A stretch of 64,000 bases of DNA from an uncultured Litoreibacter sp. (GCA_947501685.1 CANMWQ010000003.1:62001-126000); one strand, 5' to 3'; numbered from the stretch's first letter, positions 1 to 9,107 are shown. The notes: generated by a model not told the origin, from the letters alone. Made by a program: numbers and translations.

Positions 1-1085
1 TGCTGTTTGACTGCCACAAGACCGCTGGCTTTGTGGTCGAGCGGCTCAAGGAATTCGGGATCACCGAGATCCATGAAAACATCGCCACCTCCGGTGTGGT
101 GGCCATCATTGAAGGGCAGGGTGCGGGCCCGACCATTGGCCTGCGCGCGGATATGGATGCGCTGCCGATCCTAGAGGCCACGGGGGCGGAGCATGCCTCA
201 ACAGTGGAGGGCAAAATGCATGCCTGCGGGCATGACGGGCATACGACAATGCTCTTGGGGGCCGCGCGCTATCTGGCGGAAACGCGGAATTTTGCCGGCC
301 GCGTCGCGCTGATCTTTCAGCCCGCCGAGGAGGGCGGCGGCGGCGCGGGCGTGATGGTGGAGGAGGGCATTATGGATCGGTTCGACATTGCGTCCGTCTA
401 TGCGCTGCACAATATGCCGGGGGAGGCGGCGGGGTCGTTCTACACCACGCCGGGCCCGATCATGGCGGCGGCGGACACGTTTCACATCCATATCACCGGC
501 AAGGGCGGGCATGGGGCCTATCCCGATGATTGCAAGGACCCGATCGTGGCGGGGCTTGGCATTTGCAACGCGCTGCAAACCATCGTGTCACGCGACCGCA
601 AGGGGCTGGACGAGCTGGTGGTCTCCGTCACGCAATTTCACAGCGGGACCACGGATAATGTGATCCCGGACACGGCCTATCTCAACGGCACGGTGCGAAC
701 TTTTGATTTGGGCGTGCAGGACATGGTGATTGCGCGGATGCAGGCGATTTGCGACGGCCATGCGGCGGCCTACGGGGTCGAGGTGCGGTTCGCGTTCGAG
801 AAGGGCTATCCGCCGACGATCAACCATGCGCGCGAGGCCGGGTTTGCCGCAGATGTCGCGCGCGAGATTGCAGGCGAGGCGTTGGTGCGAGACGATGCCA
901 GCCCTGAGATGGGGGCGGAGGATTTTGCCTATATGCTGCAAGCCCGCCCCGGGGCCTATCTGTTTATCGGGCAGGGCGAGGGGGCGGGGCTGCATCACCC
1001 GGAATATGATTTCAACGATGAGGTAGCCCCCATTGGGGCGAGCTTCTTTGCGCGGTTGGTGGAGACCGCGCAACCGGTTGATTGA
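1..1085 (+). CDS. M20 family amidohydrolase (hippurate hydrolase-like), 5' truncated
   Basis: Metal-dependent hydrolase of N-acyl amino acids or related amides (M20D, HipO/AbgB/IAA-amidohydrolase type). The reading frame is open from base 3 (LFDCHKTAGFVVERL), so the true start lies outside the window and about 360 residues are visible. Family landmarks are ADMDALP, the metal-binding HACGHDGH, PAEEGGGGA, and late in the protein PEMGAEDFAY and LHHPEYDFND. The order is catalytic domain, lid domain, catalytic domain, as expected. A GTG at 33 is in frame but lies inside a conserved segment, so it is not the start. The exact substrate cannot be read from the sequence. A hairpin-bearing repeat follows the stop codon. 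Confidence 0.9.
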   Translation, partial: LFDCHKTAGFVVERLKEFGITEIHENIATSGVVAIIEGQGAGPTIGLRADMDALPILEATGAEHASTVEGKMHACGHDGHTTMLLGAARYLAETRNFAGRVALIFQPAEEGGGGAGVMVEEGIMDRFDIASVYALHNMPGEAAGSFYTTPGPIMAAADTFHIHITGKGGHGAYPDDCKDPIVAGLGICNALQTIVSRDRKGLDELVVSVTQFHSGTTDNVIPDTAYLNGTVRTFDLGVQDMVIARMQAICDGHAAAYGVEVRFAFEKGYPPTINHAREAGFAADVAREIAGEALVRDDASPEMGAEDFAYMLQARPGAYLFIGQGEGAGLHHPEYDFNDEVAPIGASFFARLVETAQPVD

Positions 1086-1093
1086 CTTTGGGA

Positions 1094-1148
1094 GGGGGCT
1101 CTGCCCCCGCGCTGCGCGCCCCCCGGAGTATTTTTAAAGCAGTGATGG
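1094..1148 (+). repeat. Interspersed intergenic repeat: GGGGGC hairpin plus GAGTATTTTT-AAGC box
   Basis: Perfect hairpin GGGGGC-TCT-GCCCCC at 1094-1108, then a GC-rich spacer, then GAGTATTTTTAAAGC at 1126-1140. Very similar boxes recur at 17799-17820 (opposite strand) and 47314-47337, and the hairpin part recurs twice at 15803-15850. It lies between the convergent amidohydrolase and ycaQ genes, so it may act as a terminator or be a small dispersed element. Confidence 0.6.
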
Positions 1149-1149
1149 A

Positions 1150-2352
1150 TTAACTGCGGAGCCAGTCTTGGGCGAAACTGATCTGGGTGCTTTTGCTGAG
1201 CTTAGCCGTACGCTCGATGGCGGTCTGGAGCCGTGCGAGGCGGTGTTTGCCGAATTTCACGCCGGGCTCTGGCCAGAAGGCGCGCACAGTCATTAGGCCG
1301 GTGGCGCTGTCGCATGTCATGTCGATGCGGCCGATGAGCTGGTCCTTTTCCAGCACCGGGAAGACGTAATAGCCGTATTGGCGTTTGGCCTCGGGCACGA
1401 AGACCTCGATGCGGTAGTGAAAGCCAAAGAGCCGCTCCGCGCGGGTGCGGTCGCGCAGGGCGGGATCAAATGGCGACAGGATGCGGGTCATGTCGGGCGG
1501 CTTGGGTGTTGCCAACCGCACCTCGATACCTGCGAAGGCGAGGCTTTTGCGGATCTGGCCGTCTGCGCCCTCGATCTCGATCTCTTGCAATATCCCAGAG
1601 GCCAACCCTTTGGTGCACCAGTCGCGGGCCTCCTCTTTGGTGACCAGCTCCCAGAACTTGGCGATTTCGCCGGAGGTGCCAAAGCCCAGCCTGCTGAGAG
1701 CGGCGTGGCAGGCCCAGTCCACTGTCTCTTCCAGTTCCGTTTCGCGGGCCAGCACATCCGCCGGGATCACGCGTTCGGTCAGGTCGTAATATTTGCGAAA
1801 CCCTTGGCGGTGGCACACCGACAAGGCGCCCGCGCGCCACAGATATTCCAGCGCGGTTTTCGATGGGTGCCAGTCCCACCAGCCGCCCGAGCCGCGTTTC
1901 TCATCTGTGCCCACATCCGCCGAGCAGCAGGGGCCGTGGGCCGCAATTTGCTCCAGCACCGCGTCGAATTTCTGCTCGAACCCGTCGCGCCGCCAATTCT
2001 TGAAATTGTCCTTCAGCTTGGCTGCGCTGCGGGTCATTTTGTGCCGCCAATGGGGGAAGAACTCCATCGCGATCATTGAGGCGTCATGCGTCCAGTGCTC
2101 AAACCCCTGCCGTTGCCCGAAGGCCACCCGGTCCAGCGCGCCTTGCCGGTAGCTTTGCCGCCGCGCATGCAGGATCATGTGATGGGCGCGGGCCACAGTG
2201 TTGATACTGTCGAGCTGCACAAAGCCCAGCTGATGCACCAGCCCGGCCAGATCCGCGCCTGTGCCGCTCCCGCTGGGGCGCGTCCCAAGCGCGTGGCGTT
2301 CGAGAAAGATCGCGCGGGCTTGGGCGTTGGTCAGGCGCAGGAGATTGCTCAT
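1150..2352 (-). CDS. ycaQ: YcaQ-like winged-helix DNA glycosylase
   Basis: Member of the HTH_42/YcaQ (AlkX/AlkZ) family, whose studied members excise bases at DNA interstrand crosslinks. The family QxD catalytic motif is present early in the protein as FVQLDSINTV, followed by ARAHHMIL. The downstream FEHWTHDASM and LFGFHYRIEVFVP segments also match the family. Start chosen at MSNLLRLTNAQAR (2352; 400 aa). Longer in-frame extensions run into the promoter of the divergent SDR gene and have no family resemblance. The gene is divergent from the SDR/monooxygenase operon and convergent with the amidohydrolase. Family assignment is firm; substrate specificity is inferred. Confidence 0.8.
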   Translation of the reverse strand: MSNLLRLTNAQARAIFLERHALGTRPSGSGTGADLAGLVHQLGFVQLDSINTVARAHHMILHARRQSYRQGALDRVAFGQRQGFEHWTHDASMIAMEFFPHWRHKMTRSAAKLKDNFKNWRRDGFEQKFDAVLEQIAAHGPCCSADVGTDEKRGSGGWWDWHPSKTALEYLWRAGALSVCHRQGFRKYYDLTERVIPADVLARETELEETVDWACHAALSRLGFGTSGEIAKFWELVTKEEARDWCTKGLASGILQEIEIEGADGQIRKSLAFAGIEVRLATPKPPDMTRILSPFDPALRDRTRAERLFGFHYRIEVFVPEAKRQYGYYVFPVLEKDQLIGRIDMTCDSATGLMTVRAFWPEPGVKFGKHRLARLQTAIERTAKLSKSTQISFAQDWLRS

Positions 2353-2437
2353 CATAAGATAATGCGCCAGCGGGGTCTTTCGCGCCACCCGTAACCTGTT
2401 AAAACCGATGCAACACAACAATAAGGTCGGAAAGATC

Positions 2438-3193
2438 ATGGATCAGGTGGTGGCATTGGTGAGCGGCGGGGCCTCCGGGCTTGGGGCGGCTACGGCGCGG
2501 GCCATTGTCGGCGCGGGCGGCAGGGTCGTCATGCTGGACCGCGATGCGACCAAAGGCGAGGCCTTGGCGGCGGAACTGGGGGAGGCCGCGCGGTTTGCGC
2601 TGGCCGACGTGACCGACGAGGCCTCTTTGCAGACGGCGCGGGACTGGGCTTTGAGCCAATTCGGCCAGATCACCGCCGCCATCAGCTGCGCGGGCATCGC
2701 ATTCGCCGCCAAGACCGTGAGCCGCGACGGGGCGCATCCTTTGGACAGCTTTCAGCGCTCCATCGACATCAATCTGGTGGGCAGCTTCAACCTCGCCCGG
2801 CTGGCGGCCGAGGCGATGCAAGACAATACACCTGACGCAGACGGCCAGCGTGGGGTGATCATCCACACGGCCTCCGTGGCGGCCTATGAGGGGCAAAAGG
2901 GCCAGCCTGCTTACGCGGCGTCCAAGGGCGGTGTGGTTGGGATGGTGCTGCCCATGGCGCGCGATCTGGCGGATCAGGGCATTCGCGTCATGGCCATCGC
3001 GCCTGGGCTGTTTCTGACGCCGATGCTCGAAGGCCTGCCGGAGGCCGCGCAAGAGGCCTTGGCCCAGCAGCCGCTCTTTCCCAAACGCCTGGGCCGCCCC
3101 GAGGAGTTTGGCGCTATGGTCAACATGATCATCGCAAGCCCCTATTTGAACGGCTCAGTGATCCGGCTGGACGGAGGCATCAGGTTGCCATGA
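2438..3193 (+). CDS. Short-chain dehydrogenase, 3-hydroxyacyl-CoA dehydrogenase type II-like
   Basis: Classical SDR of 251 aa that oxidises a hydroxyl group with NAD. The Rossmann glycine motif GGASGLG sits near residue 11, and the catalytic YxxxK appears as YAASK in PAYAASKGGVVGM, preceded by the serine-bearing HTASVAAYEGQ. The C-terminus (IAPGLFLTPML, FPKRLGRPEEFG, GSVIRLDGGIRLP) resembles HSD10 and short-chain 3-hydroxyacyl-CoA dehydrogenases. Start chosen at ATG 2438 (MDQVVALVSGG). An in-frame ATG at 2408 would add ten residues with no family support. The stop overlaps the next gene by 4 bp, so the two are co-translated. Confidence 0.85.
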   Translation: MDQVVALVSGGASGLGAATARAIVGAGGRVVMLDRDATKGEALAAELGEAARFALADVTDEASLQTARDWALSQFGQITAAISCAGIAFAAKTVSRDGAHPLDSFQRSIDINLVGSFNLARLAAEAMQDNTPDADGQRGVIIHTASVAAYEGQKGQPAYAASKGGVVGMVLPMARDLADQGIRVMAIAPGLFLTPMLEGLPEAAQEALAQQPLFPKRLGRPEEFGAMVNMIIASPYLNGSVIRLDGGIRLP

Positions 3194-4377
3194 AAGCGGT
3201 TGTTGTCGGCGCAGGGATTGGCGGGCTGGCCGCGGGGCTGGCGCTCAGCCGTGTGGGCTGGGAGGTCACGGTGCTCGAGCAGGCCGAGGAACTGTCAGAG
3301 GTCGGCGCAGGCCTGCAAATCAGCCCCAATGGCACCAAGGTGCTGGAGGCGCTGAACCTGATGGAGGCGCTTGCGCCGCTGTGTTTTGAGCCGGAGTTCA
3401 TCCGCCTGTCGATGTGCCGCACAGGGCGCAAGATTTTTGAGCTGCCCATGAAGGGCTATGCTGAAAACCGCTGGGGCGCGAAATATCTGCATGTGCACCG
3501 CGCCGATCTGCACCGAGTGCTGGCCGAGCGCCTTGCCCATGCCACGGGCGGGGAGATCAGGACCGGGGCCAAGGTCACGGGCTACGTGCGCGAGCGCGGC
3601 GGGGCGAGTGTCTATCTGGAAGATGGCAGCCGCGTTTTTGGCGATCTGGTGATTGGCGCGGACGGGGTGCATTCGGCCATTCGTGGGCAGATGACGGGCT
3701 CCGAGCGGGCGCGGTTCACGGGCTATGTGGCGTGGCGCGCGACTGTGCCGGTCTCCGTGCTGAAAGAGGACGCGCCGGGGCCGGGGGCCTGCGTTTGGGC
3801 AGGTGCCGGGCGGCATGCGGTCACCACGCGGATACGCGGCGGAGATCTGGTCAATTTCGTGGGCATCGTTGCTGAGGACAGCTTTCAGGAAGAGGGCTGG
3901 GACCTCACCGGCCGCCGCTCGGAGGCCTTCGCCGCCTTTAAGGGCTTTGTGCCGCAGGTCACCAGCATCTTGCATACCGCGCGGGAGCTGAACCGCTGGG
4001 CTTTGTTTGATCGCCCGCCTTTGGGCGCGTGGTCCGACGGCCCCGTGGGGCTTTTGGGGGATGCGGCGCATCCGATGGTGCCCTCTATGGCGCAAGGCGC
4101 GGTGCAAGCCCTCGAAGACGCGTGGGTGCTGGCCGAATGCGTCTCCAGCGGCAAGGATGTGGCCGAGGGGCTGTCGCGCTACTTTGAGCGACGGCGCAGC
4201 CGGACGGGGCGGATCCAACAGCGCTCCATGGAAAATCTCGAGCTGTTTCACAAAGGCGGCGCGTTGCAATCGCTGCTCACCTACGCACCAATTTGGGCCG
4301 CTGCGCGGCTGAGCCCCGCGCTGATCCATGCGCGGCAGGATTGGATCTACGCGCCGGACGTCACCAAAGGCGGCTAG
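3190..4377 (+). CDS. FAD-dependent aromatic-ring monooxygenase (salicylate hydroxylase-like)
   Basis: Class A flavoprotein monooxygenase of 395 aa, probably an NAD(P)H-dependent hydroxylase of an aromatic acid. The N-terminal ADP-binding fold is VVGAGIGGLAAGLALSRVGWEVTVLEQ-like (GxGxxG near residue 7). The DG motif is LVIGADGVHSAIR. The C-terminal FAD-binding GD motif is LLGDAAHPMVPSMAQGAVQALEDAWVLA. It starts on an ATGA overlap with the SDR gene, forming a two-gene operon. That pairing suggests catabolism of an aromatic or acyl compound, but the substrate is unknown. Salicylate 1-hydroxylase and 3-hydroxybenzoate 6-hydroxylase are equally possible relatives. Confidence 0.85.
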   Translation: MKAVVVGAGIGGLAAGLALSRVGWEVTVLEQAEELSEVGAGLQISPNGTKVLEALNLMEALAPLCFEPEFIRLSMCRTGRKIFELPMKGYAENRWGAKYLHVHRADLHRVLAERLAHATGGEIRTGAKVTGYVRERGGASVYLEDGSRVFGDLVIGADGVHSAIRGQMTGSERARFTGYVAWRATVPVSVLKEDAPGPGACVWAGAGRHAVTTRIRGGDLVNFVGIVAEDSFQEEGWDLTGRRSEAFAAFKGFVPQVTSILHTARELNRWALFDRPPLGAWSDGPVGLLGDAAHPMVPSMAQGAVQALEDAWVLAECVSSGKDVAEGLSRYFERRRSRTGRIQQRSMENLELFHKGGALQSLLTYAPIWAAARLSPALIHARQDWIYAPDVTKGG

Positions 4378-4493
4378 GGTGCACGGCGTGCCGCAGGGTG
4401 AGGTCACATAACGCTTGGGCCGCATTAGGCCTTTGGAAATGCGCGTGCGCCCGTTACACAGAAGAAAAACAAGAGCAAAATTCGGGGGACACC

Positions 4494-5678
4494 ATGCTTA
4501 CGTCAATCATCTCATTCGGGGTCATACTGGCCTTCGTGCTGGTCATATTCTGTACCATCAAATGGTGGAACCTGCCGCTCACGGGCGTGACGCCGGTGCC
4601 GCTTTTCACCTTCATCGCCATTTTGTTCACCTCGGGGCTCGATGTCGGGCTGATCATGTTCCCGCTCGCCTTCGACTACCCGCTCTACGCCGACACCGCG
4701 ACAGAGCCCGCCTATGCGTTCACCAACCCGCTGGCGCTTGAGTTCGGGTTTTGGGGCTTTTTGATCTGGGCATTTTACTTCCTGACGACCTTCTATTTCT
4801 GCGCCATTGAGCCGCGCGTGGGCTTTTTCAAAATCCCGGCGGTCAAGCTGCTGAATAACCTCGTGATCATCACCACCTGCGCCTTCACCGGGGCGTTGTT
4901 CCTGATCTACATGCCTTACTACATTGCCGAGGTCGGCGACGGGGAGACCATCCTGCCGGTCTTCTACCTGATCTGTTTCCTTGTCATCCTGATCGCGGCC
5001 TTCAGCTCCACGGACCTGAAATTCGTGAAGCTTCTGTCAGTCAGCTCCTCGTTTTTGTTCTTCGCGCTGATCGTCTACATGTTCCTCAACGCAGGGATGA
5101 GCGTCGGCGATTTGGCCTCCACCTCCAGCAATATTGGCGGCTATTTTGCCAATATCCACAAATTCATCATCCCGCTGACGGAGTATCACGAGTTCTACCT
5201 GTTCTGGTGGTTCGCATGGTCGATCATGATCGGGCAATTCGTCAGCCGCTTTGTGGGCGGGCTGAAGACGTGGCAGCTGCTGGCAGCCCTTCTGGTCTTC
5301 CCCTCCATCCCTCTCGCGCTGTGGTTCTCGGTGCTGTATTACTACCACCTCAACGGGATCGGCACGGCGGGTTTGCCAAACTGGGCGATGACCGTCGTGG
5401 GGATCGTGTTTGTGATCAACTCCTTTGACTCGCTGATCCGGCTCTACACCGACAACCTGAACCTGACGGCGGAGCGGTTCGGCACCGCCTCCTACGTGCT
5501 GGCCAATGCCGTTGGCCTCTTTGTGCTGACGCTGCTGTTTCAAAGCCAGTGGCTGCAAATCCAATGGGTCGGCACGGTCGTGATCGGGATCTACCTGTTG
5601 GCCTTGGCGTATATGTTCTTCGTGAAACGCGACAAGCTGTCCAAGCTCGATGGCAATCCCGTCATCGCGGCGGAGTGA
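4494..5678 (+). CDS. Compact, divergent BCCT-like membrane transporter
   Basis: Hydrophobic protein of 394 aa with about ten predicted membrane segments. It has echoes of the betaine/choline/carnitine transporter family: LFTSGLDVGLIMFPLAFDYPLY at the TM3 glycine-rich position, LEFGFWGFLIWAFY at the HWG..PWAIY position, and FWWFAWSIMIGQFVSRFVGG at the TM8 W-rich signature. It is about 100 residues shorter than usual BCCT proteins, and the canonical GMGIG stretch reads GLDVG. Start chosen at ATG 4494 with an upstream GGGGGA ribosome site; longer in-frame extensions have no membrane or family character. It lies 116 bp after the monooxygenase gene. Substrate unknown. Confidence 0.65.
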   Translation: MLTSIISFGVILAFVLVIFCTIKWWNLPLTGVTPVPLFTFIAILFTSGLDVGLIMFPLAFDYPLYADTATEPAYAFTNPLALEFGFWGFLIWAFYFLTTFYFCAIEPRVGFFKIPAVKLLNNLVIITTCAFTGALFLIYMPYYIAEVGDGETILPVFYLICFLVILIAAFSSTDLKFVKLLSVSSSFLFFALIVYMFLNAGMSVGDLASTSSNIGGYFANIHKFIIPLTEYHEFYLFWWFAWSIMIGQFVSRFVGGLKTWQLLAALLVFPSIPLALWFSVLYYYHLNGIGTAGLPNWAMTVVGIVFVINSFDSLIRLYTDNLNLTAERFGTASYVLANAVGLFVLTLLFQSQWLQIQWVGTVVIGIYLLALAYMFFVKRDKLSKLDGNPVIAAE

Positions 5679-5685
5679 GCCTTTA

Positions 5686-5717
5686 TTGGTCCTGCCCGCG
5701 TCTGCGGGCGGGGCCAA
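5686..5717. terminator. Strong hairpin between convergent genes
   Basis: Inverted repeat with 14 paired positions (two G-T wobbles) and loop GTCT: the left arm is 5686-5699 (core GCCCGC) and the right arm 5704-5717 (core GCGGGC). It sits between the BCCT-like gene and glk. No long T-run follows on either strand, so efficiency as an intrinsic terminator is uncertain. Confidence 0.6.
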
Positions 5718-5726
5718 AACCCAGAC

Positions 5727-6698
5727 CTAGCGGTTTTGCAGATAGGTGGCGCAGCCTGTAAGGGCGGCGTAGTCATCCTCGATCACATGGACGGCAAAGT
5801 TCTGCATGAAGCCTGCAAAACGCCCCTTGTCGCGGAAGGCCGCCAGAAAGCCCAACGCGTCGAAATGCGCGGAGAAAGCCCGCGCGACGCCGCCCGCAAA
5901 ATAGACCCCGCCAAAGGGCAGCTGGATCAGCGACAGGTTGCCCGACACGGTGCCCAGCATGCGCACGAACATCTGGGCCGCCTCGCGCGCCACAGGGTCG
6001 GAGCCATCCTCAAAACTCTTCATGATCTGGGCCGCCGATTTCTCCGTGGGCGTGCCGGCTTTCTCTGACAGCCACAGGTAGCAGCGCTCAAAGCCACGGC
6101 CCGAGAGCATGTCCTCCACGGCTGGAAACCCATGCGCGGTCTCGAAATAGCGGATCAGCGCCAGCTCTTCTTCGGCCCGTACAGGCAGGTTGGCATGGCC
6201 CGCCTCGGAGGCCGGGACAAACCGCCCGCCGGGGGTCTCGTAAACAGGCGCGATGTTGAACCCGGTGCCGACGCCCACGACCAGCTTGGTGGCATTGGCA
6301 TCCGGCGCGGCGGGCCCATCAACCAATGTGCGCACGGAGCCCTCCGCCAGCCGCCCAATGGCGTGGCCCTGCGCTTGGAGGTCATTCAGGATCGCGACCT
6401 GTTCGGCTTGGCTGGCACGCGCGAGGGCGGGCTCGTCGATCTCCCAGTTGAGATTGGTCAGCGTGCCGCGCCCGTCTTTGACGGGGCCTGCCAAAGCGAC
6501 GCAGGCGGCTTTGCAATCGACGCCGTCCTCCATGGCAATATAGGTGCGCAGCACCGATTCCAGCCCGGCATGTTTGGCGTTTTCAAACCGATGCACGGTG
6601 CCGGTCAGCAACCGCTCGCCCTCCGCCAGTGCCACACGTGTGTTGGTGCCCCCAATATCTGCGACAAGGGAGTAGGTGTTGGCGGGGTGTTTGCTCAT
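5727..6698 (-). CDS. glk: Glucokinase
   Basis: ATP-dependent glucokinase (Glk, PF02685 type), 323 aa, converting glucose to glucose-6-phosphate. The N-terminal phosphate-binding motif is LVADIGGTNTRVAL, followed by ACVALAGPVKDG, LTNLNWEID, VAILNDLQAQGHAI and the glycine-rich VGVGTGFNIAPV. The EAGHANLP segment and FAGGVARAF near the C-terminus also fit. It is the last gene of an aglR-bglA-glk unit (12 bp after bglA), so it phosphorylates glucose released by the glucosidases encoded on either side. The product feeds zwf-pgl and edd-eda, both encoded in this window. Confidence 0.93.
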   Translation of the reverse strand: MSKHPANTYSLVADIGGTNTRVALAEGERLLTGTVHRFENAKHAGLESVLRTYIAMEDGVDCKAACVALAGPVKDGRGTLTNLNWEIDEPALARASQAEQVAILNDLQAQGHAIGRLAEGSVRTLVDGPAAPDANATKLVVGVGTGFNIAPVYETPGGRFVPASEAGHANLPVRAEEELALIRYFETAHGFPAVEDMLSGRGFERCYLWLSEKAGTPTEKSAAQIMKSFEDGSDPVAREAAQMFVRMLGTVSGNLSLIQLPFGGVYFAGGVARAFSAHFDALGFLAAFRDKGRFAGFMQNFAVHVIEDDYAALTGCATYLQNR

Positions 6699-6710
6699 GG
6701 GTAGGTGTCC

Positions 6711-8024
6711 TTACTCAGCCAGCGCGCGGGCTATCGCGTAATAGGAGGCTTTTGGGCTGCGCTCAAGGGTCTCGAAATCCACATGGATCAGCCCGAAGCG
6801 TTTCTCATAGCCCAGGGCCCATTCGTAATTGTCCAGCAGCGACCAGAACGTGTAGCCGCGCAGGTTGGCCCCGTCTCTGATGGCGGTCTTGCACGCCGCA
6901 AGATGGCTGTCGAGATAGGCCATCCGCTCCACGTCGTCGCGCCCAACCGTGTCGGCGTTGGACATGCCATTCTCGGTGACGAAAAGCGGCAGGCCCTTGG
7001 TGTAATTCTGCTCCACCCAGACCAGAAGCTGGTGCAGTCCTTCGGGGTAGATCTCCCAGCCCATCTGGGTCTTGGGCAGCGGCCCGTCGATATAGTCATA
7101 AGAGGGCCACGCGCCGTCATTCGCGCCGATCAGCTTGCGGGTGTAGTAATTCAGCCCGAACCAGTCGAGTTTCTGGCCGATCAGGTCGAAATCATCCTGC
7201 CAGCCTTTTGGCATATGAGGGGCCAGCCCCTCCATGACGTCCTGAGGGTAGGCCCCCTGAAACAGCCCGCCAATGAAGAAGCGGTTGTAGATGCCGTCAT
7301 AAAGCTGCGCCGCGGCGGCGGCGGCGGGGCTGCTATCGGCGGGCAGGGAGGCCTCGAAATTGCACACGGCACCGACATTCTGAACGCCCAGCGCCCGCAT
7401 CGCCTGCACCGATCGCCCATGCGCGGTCAACACATGGTGCATCGCATGGGCCGCCGCACGGATGTCGCGCAGGCCGGGGGCGTGGTGGCCCTCGAAATGG
7501 CTCAGCCAGCCGACGCACCACGGCTCGTTGATGGGGGCTGCCGAAAACACCCGGTCGCCGATCCGCTCCATCACCACAGTGGTAAAATCGCCAAACCAAT
7601 GGGCAATGTCGGGGTTGCGCCAACCGCCCAGATCGGCCAGCGCCACGGGCAGTTCCCAATGATAGAGCGTCGCCTGCGGCTTGAGGCCCCGCTCCAACAT
7701 CGCGTCGACCAGCCGGTCATAAAAATCCAGGCCTTCGGCATTTACCGCGCCGCGCCCTTCGGGCATCACCCGCGCCCATGAGGTCGAGAAGCGGTAGGCG
7801 TCCAGCCCCATGTCGCGGGCCAGATCAAGGTCTTCCTCGAAGCGGTTATAGTGGTCGCAGGCCAGCTGGCCATGTTCCGCGCGCACCACATTGCCGGGGG
7901 TGGCGGCGAATGTGTCCCAATGGGTTTTGCCCGCGCCGCCAAACCCGTGGCCCTCAATCTGGTAGGAAGATGTGGCGGCAGAAAAGAGGAACCCTTGCGG
8001 GAAGTCGGAGCGGGAGAAATCCAT
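6711..8024 (-). CDS. bglA: GH1 beta-glucosidase
   Basis: Cytoplasmic family 1 glycoside hydrolase of 437 aa (no signal peptide), hydrolysing beta-glucosides. The N-terminal signature is FPQGFLFSAATSSYQIEG. The acid/base glutamate lies in PINEPWCVGW and the nucleophile in FVTENGMSN. The sugar-binding WSLLDNYEWALGYEKRFGL follows near the C-terminus. It starts 3 bp after the aglR stop and is followed by glk, so the three genes are probably one transcript. It extends the alpha-glucoside operon opposite to beta-linked sugars, although no separate beta-glucoside transporter is seen here. Confidence 0.93.
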   Translation of the reverse strand: MDFSRSDFPQGFLFSAATSSYQIEGHGFGGAGKTHWDTFAATPGNVVRAEHGQLACDHYNRFEEDLDLARDMGLDAYRFSTSWARVMPEGRGAVNAEGLDFYDRLVDAMLERGLKPQATLYHWELPVALADLGGWRNPDIAHWFGDFTTVVMERIGDRVFSAAPINEPWCVGWLSHFEGHHAPGLRDIRAAAHAMHHVLTAHGRSVQAMRALGVQNVGAVCNFEASLPADSSPAAAAAAQLYDGIYNRFFIGGLFQGAYPQDVMEGLAPHMPKGWQDDFDLIGQKLDWFGLNYYTRKLIGANDGAWPSYDYIDGPLPKTQMGWEIYPEGLHQLLVWVEQNYTKGLPLFVTENGMSNADTVGRDDVERMAYLDSHLAACKTAIRDGANLRGYTFWSLLDNYEWALGYEKRFGLIHVDFETLERSPKASYYAIARALAE

Positions 8025-8027
8025 TTT

Positions 8028-9083
8028 CTATGCTTTCGGAGACTTGGAAACAGCGTCGCGGTTCGGGGCAGGGCCGGTGGATTGGCCCACGACCAGCTCG
8101 GCCTCCCACAGCTCTGCCACGGGGCCTGCATCGGGGTCCTTGATAAGGCTGATCAACAGCTCTGCGCAGCGGCGGCCCGCGTCGCGCACAGAGGACCTTG
8201 TGGCGGTGAAAATCGGCTCGCCCGCGCCGTTGGGCATGTAGGAAATCGCGTCGTCAAAGCAGATGATCGACACGTCCTTGCCCACGCTCATGCCGCGCTC
8301 CTCGATGGCGCGGCGGACGCCAAGCGCGGAAATGATGGAGGAGGCGATGAAGGCCGTCGGCGCGTCATCCATGGCCAGCAGCTCTTTGGTGACGGCGTGC
8401 CCGTAAGGCTCCGTCATCTCGTCAGAGCGCATGATGGCCGGGTCCAGCGCAATCCCTGCGGCGCGCAGGGCATCCTCATAGCCCTCCCGGCGGCGGCGCG
8501 CGAAATCCATCCGCTCCAACCCGTTGATCAGCGCAATGCGGCGATGTCCGAGATCAAGCAGAAACTCCGTGGCGCGGCCAAAGGCGCGGGTGTTGTTGAC
8601 GTCGAGATAATTATAGGGCGTGCCCACATCCGTCGCGCGGCCATGCACAAAGAAGGGCATGTCGAGCTCTTGCAGCAGCGCAATCCTCGGATCGTCGCGC
8701 GTCGGCCCGTGCACGATCACCCCGTCGACGGAGCCCTTTTGCGCCAGTTCCGAATAGGCCTGCACCTCGTCATGATCATTCACCACCGACAAGAGCATGT
8801 CATAGCCATGTTTGGCATAGACCTCACCCGCGCCCGCAATGAAATCTGCGAACACCACGTTGACCATCTCATGCTGGGTCGAGAAGGGGATCACATGCCC
8901 GATCTGCATCGACTTGCCCGTGGCCAGCGATTGTGCTCTCTGGCTGGGGCGATACTGGTGCGCTTCGGCAAAGTCCTGAACGCGTTTGCGCGTGGCCTCG
9001 CTGACCTCCGGATAGCCGTTCAGCGCGCGGCTGACCGTCGTTTGGGACAGGCCCAACTGTTCCGAAAGTTCACGTAAATTCAT
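8028..9083 (-). CDS. aglR: LacI-family regulator of the alpha-glucoside operon
   Basis: LacI/GalR regulator of 351 aa. The N-terminal helix-turn-helix is MNLRELSEQLGLSQTTVSRALNG with hinge AHQYRPSQRAQSLATG, followed by a periplasmic-binding-protein-like effector domain. An in-frame GTG-type start at 9116 would add MKPQSALVRRK and place a palindromic operator (9096-9107) inside the coding region. ATG 9083, at the normal start of the DNA-binding domain, is therefore preferred. Position and orientation opposite aglE match Sinorhizobium aglR. It probably represses both divergent units and its own transcription. Confidence 0.88.
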   Translation of the reverse strand: MNLRELSEQLGLSQTTVSRALNGYPEVSEATRKRVQDFAEAHQYRPSQRAQSLATGKSMQIGHVIPFSTQHEMVNVVFADFIAGAGEVYAKHGYDMLLSVVNDHDEVQAYSELAQKGSVDGVIVHGPTRDDPRIALLQELDMPFFVHGRATDVGTPYNYLDVNNTRAFGRATEFLLDLGHRRIALINGLERMDFARRRREGYEDALRAAGIALDPAIMRSDEMTEPYGHAVTKELLAMDDAPTAFIASSIISALGVRRAIEERGMSVGKDVSIICFDDAISYMPNGAGEPIFTATRSSVRDAGRRCAELLISLIKDPDAGPVAELWEAELVVGQSTGPAPNRDAVSKSPKA

Positions 9084-9095
9084 CTTGCGTCGCAC

Positions 9096-9107
9096 CAAAG
9101 CGCTTTG
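9096..9107. promoter_or_regulatory. Probable AglR operator 1 (CAAAGCGCTTTG)
   Basis: Perfect 12-bp palindrome of LacI type with central CG, 13 bp upstream of the chosen aglR start. It matches the core of the 9249-9262 site and suggests autoregulation. Confidence 0.7.
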
